This document shows positions 57,751 to 64,000 of a stretch of DNA of 64,000 nucleotides, piece after piece. Source of the DNA: Stutzerimonas stutzeri RCH2 (GTDB lineage Bacteria > Pseudomonadota > Gammaproteobacteria > Pseudomonadales > Pseudomonadaceae); assembly GCF_000327065.1 (NCBI RefSeq), contig NC_019936.1:3810001-3874000 (forward strand). Reading direction: 5' to 3'. Both the position numbers and the translations under genes were made by a program. The first letter of the stretch is position 1. The number at the start of each line of letters is the position of its first letter. Under the pieces are notes generated by a model. The model made no database searches. It was not told where the DNA came from and saw only the letters and a program-made list of their open reading frames with translations.

Positions 57751-58982
57751 TGAGCGGCAGACGTGTAGTCGTCACCGGCATGGCCGGCATTACCTCGCTG
57801 GGCAGCGACTGGGCAAGCATCGAGGCCAATTTCAGCGCCAACCGCAGCGGTATTCGCCGTATGCATGAATGGGATCGCTTCACCGAGCTGAACACCCGCC
57901 TGGCGGGTCCTGTGGATGATTTCGCCGTGCCGACGCACTGGACGCGCAAACAGCTGCGCAGCATGGGCCGCGTGTCGCGGCTGTCGGTGCGGGCTGCCGA
58001 GCGGGCACTGGCCGATGCCGGCCTGCTAGACGATGCTTCGATCCGCGATGGTCGCATGGGTGTCGCCTGCGGTTCCTCCACCGGCAGTACCGAGGAGATC
58101 AAGGCCTTCGGCAACATGCTGCTGAATTCAGTGGCCGACGGGCTGAACGCCAACTCCTACATCCGCATGATGCCGCACACCACGGCGGCCAATGTCAGCA
58201 TCTTCTTCGGCCTCACTGGCCGGGTGATCCCCACCTCCAGCGCCTGTACCAGCGGCAGCCAGGGCATCGGCTACGCCTACGAGGCGATCAAGTTCGGCCG
58301 CCTGCCACTGATGCTGGCCGGCGGTGCGGAGGAGCTGTGCGCCACCGAGGCCATGGTCTTCGATGCGCTCTACGCCACCAGCCTGAAGAACGACGCACCG
58401 CATACCTCGCCGCGCCCCTACGACAGCGGACGTGATGGCCTGGTGATCGGCGAAGGCGCCGGCATGCTGGTGCTCGAGGAGCTGGAACACGCACTGGCGC
58501 GCGGCGCGACGATTCATGCCGAGCTGGTCGGCTTCGGCAGCAATGCCGACGGCCAGCACGCGACCAAGCCCGAGCAGCTGACCATGCGCCGGGCCATGGA
58601 GCTGGCCCTGGAAGATGCCGGCCTCGCACCGGCGGCCATCGGCTACGTCAACGGTCATGGCACCGCCACCGAGCAGGGCGACATCGCCGAAACCCAGGCG
58701 ACCCAGGCATTGTTCGGCAGCGGCATGCCGATCAGCTCGCAGAAATCCTTTCTCGGCCACACCCTGGGCGCGTGCGGTGCCCTGGAATCCTGGTTCAGCA
58801 TCGAGATGATGAACCGCGACCGCTATATCCACACGCTCAACCTGGACGAGGTCGACCGGCGCTGTGGCGATCTCGACTACCTGCGGGATGCGCCGCGTGC
58901 CATGCAGCACGAGTACGTGATGAACAACAATTTCGCCTTTGGCGGGATCAACACCTCGCTGATCTTCCGTCGCTGGGCCTAG
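57750..58982 (+). CDS. apeR: Beta-ketoacyl-ACP synthase, FabF-like (ApeR)
   Basis: Second ketosynthase, 410 residues, with intact triad: Cys in TSSACTSGSQ, His in NGHGTATEQGD and His in KSFLGHTLGACG. In E. coli ApeR acts as a separate ketosynthase, probably in the first condensation with the aryl starter. ATG 57750 has GGAGG 9 nt upstream; a GTG two codons earlier is possible. It is the last recognised pathway gene, and a small exported-protein gene follows after 32 bp. Confidence 0.9.
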   Translation: MSGRRVVVTGMAGITSLGSDWASIEANFSANRSGIRRMHEWDRFTELNTRLAGPVDDFAVPTHWTRKQLRSMGRVSRLSVRAAERALADAGLLDDASIRDGRMGVACGSSTGSTEEIKAFGNMLLNSVADGLNANSYIRMMPHTTAANVSIFFGLTGRVIPTSSACTSGSQGIGYAYEAIKFGRLPLMLAGGAEELCATEAMVFDALYATSLKNDAPHTSPRPYDSGRDGLVIGEGAGMLVLEELEHALARGATIHAELVGFGSNADGQHATKPEQLTMRRAMELALEDAGLAPAAIGYVNGHGTATEQGDIAETQATQALFGSGMPISSQKSFLGHTLGACGALESWFSIEMMNRDRYIHTLNLDEVDRRCGDLDYLRDAPRAMQHEYVMNNNFAFGGINTSLIFRRWA

Positions 58983-59014
58983 CGCTTCACCCACCAACCG
59001 CAAGGAAAAAGCCG

Positions 59015-59455
59015 ATGAAAACAACCGCATGGATAGGCGCAGCGCTGGCGCTTCTGATGCTACCCGGCATCAGCCAGGCCCGTGACACCACCCACTACCT
59101 ACCCTTCGACGCCGTGGTGGCTGAAGCCACCCAGGCCGGCCGCCTGGATGGCAGCGTCAAGTTCTACCTGGCCGGCAAGACGCCGGGCAATGCCAAGGTC
59201 GTGCGCAGCGGCGTGAGCACCAGCAAGAAGACCAACGCTTTCAACAAGACCGACGAAGGCGCCTGCAGCTGGGCCCTGCAATCGGCACTGATCGCCATGC
59301 AGCAAGCCGCCAAGGCCGCCGGCGCCAATGCGGTGGTGAACATCGCCAGCAACTACAAGCATGTCGAGTACAAGGACAGCGCCAAGTACGAATGCCATGC
59401 CGGTGCCATCATGGCTGGCGTCGCGATCAAAGGCGATCTGGCCAACGTCAAGTAA
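59015..59455 (+). CDS. Small exported protein of unknown function, 3' of aryl polyene cluster
   Basis: Protein of 146 residues with a signal peptide (KTTAWIGAALALLMLPGISQA, cleavage before RDTTHYL). The mature part has VKFYLAGKTPGN, then SKKTNAFNKTDEGACSWALQSAL and ANAVVNIASNYKHVEY, with two cysteines (in GACSW and YECHAG) that could form a disulfide. It resembles a family sometimes mislabelled as an excinuclease subunit; it has no ATPase motifs. ATG 59015 has AAGGA. Close spacing after apeR suggests cotranscription. Function unknown. Confidence 0.75.
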   Translation: MKTTAWIGAALALLMLPGISQARDTTHYLPFDAVVAEATQAGRLDGSVKFYLAGKTPGNAKVVRSGVSTSKKTNAFNKTDEGACSWALQSALIAMQQAAKAAGANAVVNIASNYKHVEYKDSAKYECHAGAIMAGVAIKGDLANVK

Positions 59456-59464
59456 GCGTCCCCT

Positions 59465-59490
59465 GCCGATGCGCTGGGCAAGGCATCGGC
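59465..59490 (+). repeat. Hairpin after the exported-protein gene
   Basis: Perfect 8-bp stem GCCGATGC / GCATCGGC with a 10-nt loop, starting 9 bp after the preceding stop codon. There is no T-run, so termination is unproven; it could stabilise the end of the cluster mRNA or be a weak Rho-linked end. Confidence 0.5.
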
Positions 59491-59571
59491 TCCACGCGGC
59501 GACCGCCTGCTGGAACGTTTGCCGGGGCCTCCGAGTCCACTGAACATCAGTCACCTCGACAGGAGCGCCTC

Positions 59572-59862
59572 ATGTTCGGCAAGTCCTCGCACACCTTCGA
59601 AATCAACTACATCTACCAGAACGACCCGCGCGCCGAGACCTACGACGCCGATGTCGACAGCCTGTCCCAGGGCGAAGCGGCGCGTCATCTGATCCAGCTG
59701 CACAACGCCGACGCCGAGAACAGCCTGGTGATGCCGAAGGCCGGTGCCGACGAGGCGCAGCTGCTGGAGCAGGCCGAAGTCATGGGCATCACCGACATCC
59801 GCGTCACCCGCGTGCACAAGCACGAGAAAGGCGATACACCCGGCCACTACAAGCAGCCCTGA
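59572..59862 (+). CDS. Hypothetical protein, 96 residues
   Basis: Small soluble protein starting MFGKSSHTFEINYIYQNDP, with AGGAG upstream. Acidic overall, with an alpha/beta pattern: a predicted beta strand near FEINYIY, then helices around SQGEAARHLIQLHN and EAQLLEQAEVMG, and a final ITDIRVTRVHKHEK. No signal peptide, membrane helix or cysteine. I do not recognise the family. It is 116 bp after the exported-protein gene and convergent with the LysR gene 9 bp away; codon use is like the neighbours, which supports a real gene. Confidence 0.7.
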   Translation: MFGKSSHTFEINYIYQNDPRAETYDADVDSLSQGEAARHLIQLHNADAENSLVMPKAGADEAQLLEQAEVMGITDIRVTRVHKHEKGDTPGHYKQP

Positions 59863-59871
59863 GCGTGAGCA

Positions 59872-60771
59872 TCAGCGCTGCGCCGACGCCTCGCTCGTCA
59901 CCAGCTCCATGAAGGCCTGTGCCAGCGGTGACTGCTCCTGCCGGCGCTTGACCAGCCAGACGGCGGTGGTCGCATCCTTGTCCAGCAGGGTGCGAAAGCG
60001 CACACCGTCGATGCGGATGCGCTGGAACGACGCCGGCAGCACCGAAACCCCGAGCCCGGCGGCGACCAGGCCGATGATGGTCAGCGCCTCGTTCGCTTCC
60101 TGGGCGATGCGTGGATTGAAACCCGCGCGACGCGCCAGGCTGAGCAGCTGGTCGTACAGGCCCGTACCGTAGCTGCGCGGGAAGAACACGAAGGGCTCGT
60201 CGGCCAGATCGGCCAATGTCAGTCCTTCGTCCCCGGCATCCGCCAGCCGGTGTCCCGCATGCATCAGCGCGACCAGGGGCTCGCTGAACAGCTCAACCGT
60301 CTGCAGGCCAGCCGGCAACGCAAAGGGGCGAATCATGCCGACCTGCAGCGTCTCGTCCTGCACGGCATCGACCACCTGCTTGCTGGTCATCTCCTGCAAA
60401 TCCAGATGCACCGCTGGAAAGGTGCGGCGGAAGGCCAGGATCGCCCGCGGCAGAATCGAGGTGAACGGTGCCGATGAGGTGAACCCCACCTTGAGCTCGC
60501 CAATCTCGCCCTGCTCGGCGCGCCGCGCCACGTCCACCGACTTGTCGACCTGCGCGAGCGTGCGCCGGGTTTCCTCGAGAAACAGCCGCCCCGCGTCGGT
60601 CAGCGCCACCCGCCGGTTGGTCCGATCGAACAGCCGCACGCCTAGTTCCTGTTCCAACGCCTGGATCTGCTGGCTCAACGGCGGCTGAGAGATGCGCAGC
60701 TGCTCGGCGGCGCGGCCGAAGTGAAGCTCCTCGGCGACCGCCACGAAGTAGCGCAGATGACGCAGCTCCAT
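59872..60771 (-). CDS. LysR-family transcriptional regulator
   Basis: Regulator of 299 residues with an N-terminal winged helix-turn-helix (about 1-60; ELRHLRYFVAVAEELHFGRAAEQL, SQPPLSQQIQALEQELGVRLFDR) and a C-terminal effector-binding domain. I set the start at ATG 60769-60771, which has AAGGAGG 5 nt upstream; a TTG one codon earlier is less likely. It is divergent from an MFS exporter and a symmetric site lies between them, the usual plan for LysR control of the neighbour. Similar to regulator/exporter pairs such as YnfL/YnfM. Confidence 0.9.
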   Translation of the reverse strand: MELRHLRYFVAVAEELHFGRAAEQLRISQPPLSQQIQALEQELGVRLFDRTNRRVALTDAGRLFLEETRRTLAQVDKSVDVARRAEQGEIGELKVGFTSSAPFTSILPRAILAFRRTFPAVHLDLQEMTSKQVVDAVQDETLQVGMIRPFALPAGLQTVELFSEPLVALMHAGHRLADAGDEGLTLADLADEPFVFFPRSYGTGLYDQLLSLARRAGFNPRIAQEANEALTIIGLVAAGLGVSVLPASFQRIRIDGVRFRTLLDKDATTAVWLVKRRQEQSPLAQAFMELVTSEASAQR

Positions 60772-60797
60772 CAAGCCTCCTTATGAGTCGAAAAACA

Positions 60798-60844
60798 TAT
60801 CATTCAGGTCGAATAATATATTGGAAAGCTTAAACAAAGCTTCC
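60798..60844. promoter_or_regulatory. AT-rich divergent control region with LysR-type palindrome
   Basis: TATCATTC-AGGTC-GAATAATA (60,798-60,818) is a near-perfect palindrome with a T-N11-A core typical of LysR boxes. Downstream, two AAGCTT hexamers 5 bp apart lie in GGAAAGCTTAAACAAAGCTTCC (60,823-60,844). The region between the two genes is far richer in A+T than the rest of the window, as expected for promoters. The binding protein is assumed to be the adjacent LysR regulator. Confidence 0.5.
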
Positions 60845-60964
60845 TATCCTTTCGCCCATAAAGCCAAACAACAGCACATCCGCGCCTCCGATCAAAAAAT
60901 GCGATCACAGGCGTAACGGGCCGCTTTTGGCCGGAAAAAAGCGAAACGGATAGAGGTCATCATC

Positions 60965-62230
60965 GTGAGCAGTACCCAGAGCGCCAGCGACGCGCCAGCA
61001 GCGACACCCGCGCCTTGCGCGCCCATCAGCCATACCGAGAAAGGCACGCCGCGCTTCGCGCGCACCGCCCTGGCCCTGTTCGCCGGCGGCTTCGCCACCT
61101 TCGCCCTGCTCTACTGCGTACAGCCGATGATGCCCATGCTGTCGCAGGCGTTCGGCATCAACGCAGCTCAGAGCAGCCTGATCCTATCGCTCTCGACGCT
61201 GACCCTGGCTGTCGGATTGCTGATCACCGGGCCGATCTCCGATGCTATCGGCCGCAAGCAGGTACTGGTCGTCTCCCTGCTCGCCGCCGCCGTGTTCACC
61301 GTCGGCAGTGCGCTGGCGCCCAGCTGGCACGGCGTGCTGCTGATGCGCGCACTGGTCGGTTTGGCACTCAGCGGGGTGGCGGCCGTCGCCATGACCTACC
61401 TGAGCGAGGAAATCCATCCACACCACCTGGGCCTGGCGATGGGGCTGTATATCGGCGGCAATGCCATCGGCGGCATGAGCGGACGGCTGCTCAGCGGGGT
61501 GCTGGTGGACTATCTGTCCTGGCACAGCGTGCTGGGGCTGATGGGTGGTCTGGCGCTGCTGGCAGCGCTGCTGCTCTGGCGCTTTCTTCCGGAATCGCGG
61601 CACTTCCGCCCGCGGCCGCTGCGCCTGCAGGGACTGTTGCAAGGCTACAGCCTGCACTTCCGCGATGCCGGACTGCCCTGGCTGTTCCTGCAGGGCTTCC
61701 TGCTGATGGGCAGCTTCGTCACGCTGTACAACTACATCGGCTATCGGCTGATCGCCGAGCCGTTCCACCTTAGCCAGACCATGATCGGCCTGCTGGCAGT
61801 GCTCTATCTGTCCGGCATCTACAGCTCGGCTCAGGTTGGCGCACTGGCCGACCGCTTCGGCCGGCGCCGGGTATTCTGGCTGGTGATCGCCCTGATGCTG
61901 GCAGGCGTAGGCCTGACCCTGTTCGACCGGCTGCCGCTGGTTCTGCTGGGCATGCTGCTGTTCACCTTCGGCTTCTTCGGCGCCCATTCGGTCGCCAGCA
62001 GCTGGATTGGCCGCCGAGCCCGGCAGGCGCGCGGCCAGGCCTCTTCGCTCTATCTGTTCAGCTACTACCTGGGGTCCAGCATCGCCGGAACGCTGGGCGG
62101 TGTGTTCTGGCATGCCGCCGGCTGGGATGGCGTCGGCCTGTTCATCGCCTCGCTGCTACTGATCGCCTTCGCCGTGGCGCTGCACTTGGCGCGTCTTCGT
62201 CCGTTGCCGGAGCCGCAGACGGTGCACTGA
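60965..62230 (+). CDS. MFS transporter, YnfM-like
   Basis: Major facilitator protein of 421 residues with twelve hydrophobic segments. After a short polar N-terminus come the first helix (FAGGFATFALLYCVQPMMPML), the loop 2-3 motif GPISDAIGRKQVLV, and the mid-loop around 205-215. The second half repeats it in GALADRFGRRRVFWLV. The family includes E. coli YnfM (AraJ-like), a predicted exporter; substrate unknown. It begins with GTG at 60965. Divergent from the LysR gene and ended by a bidirectional terminator before hemE. Confidence 0.87.
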   Translation: MSSTQSASDAPAATPAPCAPISHTEKGTPRFARTALALFAGGFATFALLYCVQPMMPMLSQAFGINAAQSSLILSLSTLTLAVGLLITGPISDAIGRKQVLVVSLLAAAVFTVGSALAPSWHGVLLMRALVGLALSGVAAVAMTYLSEEIHPHHLGLAMGLYIGGNAIGGMSGRLLSGVLVDYLSWHSVLGLMGGLALLAALLLWRFLPESRHFRPRPLRLQGLLQGYSLHFRDAGLPWLFLQGFLLMGSFVTLYNYIGYRLIAEPFHLSQTMIGLLAVLYLSGIYSSAQVGALADRFGRRRVFWLVIALMLAGVGLTLFDRLPLVLLGMLLFTFGFFGAHSVASSWIGRRARQARGQASSLYLFSYYLGSSIAGTLGGVFWHAAGWDGVGLFIASLLLIAFAVALHLARLRPLPEPQTVH

Positions 62231-62242
62231 GCCCCTAACGCA

Positions 62243-62268
62243 AAACGCCCCGCTGCTGCGGGGCGTTT
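62243..62268. terminator. Bidirectional terminator between MFS gene and hemE
   Basis: Perfect 11-bp stem AAACGCCCCGC / GCGGGGCGTTT with a TGCT loop. Both strands end in a short T-run, serving the MFS transcript on the plus strand and hemE on the minus strand. Confidence 0.85.
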
Positions 62269-62287
62269 GCATCCAGCGGGTGAACAG

Positions 62288-63352
62288 TCAGCCGTGGTAT
62301 CGCGCCGACAGTTCGTGCACCGACTCGATAAAGGCGCCGGCATGGGCTGGATCGACTTCCGGCGTGATGCCGTGGCCCAGGTTGAACACGTGGCCATTGC
62401 CATGACCGAAGCTGGCCAGGATGCGCCCCACCTCGGCGCGGATGGCGTCAGGCTTGGCATAGAGCACACTTGGGTCCATGTTGCCCTGCAGCGCCACCTT
62501 GTCACCGACACGGCGACGCGCCTCGCCGATATCACAGGTCCAGTCCAGGCCCAGCGCCTCGACGCCCGAGTCGGCCATCGATTCCAGCCAGAGGCCACCA
62601 CCCTTGGTGAACATGATGACCGGCACGCGGCGGCCGTCATGCTCACGAATCAGACCGTCGACGATCTTGCGCATGTAGGCCAGGGAGAACTCCTGATAGG
62701 CCGCCGCCGACAGGCTGCCACCCCAGGAATCGAAGATCTGCACCGCCTGGGCGCCGGCGAGAATCTGGCCGTTGAGGTAGCTGGTGACCGACTGCGCCAG
62801 CTTGTCCAGCAGTGCGTGCATCGCCTGCGGGTTCTCGTAGAGCATCGCCTTGGACTTGCGGAAATCCTTCGACGAGCCGCCCTCGACCATGTAGGTCGCC
62901 AGGGTCCAGGGGCTGCCGGAGAAACCGATCAGCGGCACGCGGCCATTGAGTTCGCGGCGGATGGTACGCACCGCATCCATTACATAGCCCAGATCCTTCT
63001 CAGGATCGGGAATTGGCAGCGCCTCGATGTCCGCAACGCTACTCACCACCTTTTTGAAGCGCGGCCCTTCGCCGGTCTCGAAGTACAAACCCAGGCCCAT
63101 GGCGTCCGGCACGGTAAGGATGTCGGAGAACAGGATCGCCGCATCCAGCGGGTAGCGGTCCAGCGGCTGCAGGGTGACCTCGCAGGCGAGTTCGGGGTTC
63201 ATGCACAGGCTCATGAAGTCACCGGCCTTGGCGCGGCTGGCCCGGTATTCGGGCAGGTAGCGGCCGGCTTGGCGCATCATCCACACCGGGGTGACGTCGA
63301 CAGGCTGCTTGAGCAGGGCACGAAGGAAACGGTCGTTCTTCAGGGCAGTCAT
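62288..63352 (-). CDS. hemE: Uroporphyrinogen decarboxylase
   Basis: Heme-pathway enzyme of 354 residues that decarboxylates the four acetate arms of uroporphyrinogen III. Motifs: [16 protein letters not shown] (active-site arginines), [17 protein letters not shown] with catalytic Asp, [17 protein letters not shown] and [14 protein letters not shown] chose ATG 63350-63352 ([10 protein letters not shown]) over a longer open frame that crosses the gltD terminator. gltD lies upstream on the same strand but is separated by a strong terminator, so hemE should have its own promoter. Confidence 0.96.
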   Translation of the reverse strand: MTALKNDRFLRALLKQPVDVTPVWMMRQAGRYLPEYRASRAKAGDFMSLCMNPELACEVTLQPLDRYPLDAAILFSDILTVPDAMGLGLYFETGEGPRFKKVVSSVADIEALPIPDPEKDLGYVMDAVRTIRRELNGRVPLIGFSGSPWTLATYMVEGGSSKDFRKSKAMLYENPQAMHALLDKLAQSVTSYLNGQILAGAQAVQIFDSWGGSLSAAAYQEFSLAYMRKIVDGLIREHDGRRVPVIMFTKGGGLWLESMADSGVEALGLDWTCDIGEARRRVGDKVALQGNMDPSVLYAKPDAIRAEVGRILASFGHGNGHVFNLGHGITPEVDPAHAGAFIESVHELSARYHG

Positions 63353-63396
63353 GGTAGGGTTCCAGCGTAAAAGTGCCGTGCATTGTCGCAAAGCGG

Positions 63397-63425
63397 AAAA
63401 AAAAAGGCACGGCGAGCGCCGTGCC
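63397..63425 (-). terminator. Intrinsic terminator after gltD (minus strand)
   Basis: Perfect 8-bp stem GGCACGGC / GCCGTGCC (63,406-63,413 and 63,418-63,425) with a 4-nt loop, followed on the minus strand by a nine-T run. It is the best terminator in the window and ends the gltBD transcript. Confidence 0.92.
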
Positions 63426-63458
63426 ATTTAGCTCTGGGCTTGATTCAAATCAGGCCGC

Positions 63459-63482
63459 GCCGGGTGCCTGTCGACACCCGGC
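63459..63482 (-). repeat. Second hairpin after gltD
   Basis: Perfect 8-bp stem GCCGGGTG / CACCCGGC with an 8-nt loop, 9 bp after the gltD stop and ahead of the main terminator. No T-run of its own; probably a 3'-end stabiliser or a termination helper. Confidence 0.55.
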
Positions 63483-63491
63483 AGCATCGGA

Positions 63492-64000
<509 letters not shown>

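Noticed and set aside
59465..59490. Intrinsic terminator of the aryl polyene operon
   Set aside because: The stem is perfect but no T-run follows; kept only as a hairpin.
42668..59862. Genomic island with mobility genes
   Set aside because: No integrase, transposase, tRNA junction or direct repeats flank the pigment cluster, and its codon use matches the neighbours by eye.

Overview
The window is a high-GC chromosomal stretch of a Pseudomonas-like gammaproteobacterium. Gene order from trpE to rpoD follows the Pseudomonas arrangement closely (trpE-gph-rpe, AgtSR/agtABCD, murU-amgK, lptD-surA-pdxA-ksgA-apaG-apaH-glpE, yeaG-yeaH-ycgB, cca-folK-folB, plsY, tsaD, rpsU-dnaG-rpoD). Dispersed palindromes built on AGCTTCAAGC suggest the Stutzerimonas (P. 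stutzeri) branch; that placement is inference from memory. I see no insertion sequence, integrase, CRISPR array or prophage.

Region 1 (1-13.6 kb, minus strand): trpE (end missing) behind a Trp-rich leader peptide candidate, gph and rpe. Upstream lies one long gene run: a sensor kinase with a periplasmic solute-binding input domain (AgtS), its NarL-type regulator (AgtR), a four-gene ABC importer of the polyamine/GABA class (agtA-D), then gabD and gabT. Sensing, uptake and catabolism of GABA-like compounds are thus lined up in one direction, with a perfect 9-bp palindrome in front of agtA as candidate AgtR site.

Region 2 (13.7-38.6 kb): conserved housekeeping genes. These cover envelope biogenesis (murU/amgK muramic acid recycling, lptD, surA, plsY), vitamin and folate synthesis (pdxA, folB, folK), RNA modification and maturation (ksgA, cca, tsaD), Ap4A hydrolysis (apaH), the stress trio PrkA kinase-YeaH-SpoVR, and the macromolecular synthesis operon rpsU-dnaG-rpoD, followed by a CAU-anticodon tRNA that looks like tRNA-Ile2.

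Region 3 (38.8-42.5 kb): a DASS-type transporter with two RCK_C domains, metY and trxC.

Region 4 (42.6-59.9 kb, plus strand): an aryl polyene (APE) pigment cluster of about 18 tightly overlapping genes, collinear with the apeC-apeR order known from E. coli. The core is a type II polyketide/fatty-acid-like machine: two ACPs, chain length factor ApeC with ketosynthase ApeO, second ketosynthase ApeR, ketoreductase ApeQ, dehydratase ApeP, and an ACP ligase fused to an ApeI-like dehydratase. A MIO ammonia-lyase probably supplies the aryl starter. Acyltransferases and a glycosyltransferase probably place the polyene on a lipid. A LolA-like protein, an MMPL exporter and a DUF3261 lipoprotein probably carry it to the outer membrane. 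Two features set this version apart: a flavin-dependent halogenase with intact K76 and WxWxIP motifs, which predicts a halogenated pigment as in xanthomonadin, and an ammonia-lyase with an unusual Phe-His selectivity pair. Two small genes of unknown function trail the cluster.

Region 5 (59.9-64 kb): a LysR regulator divergent from an MFS exporter, then hemE and the 3' part of gltD on the minus strand, separated by clear intrinsic terminators.
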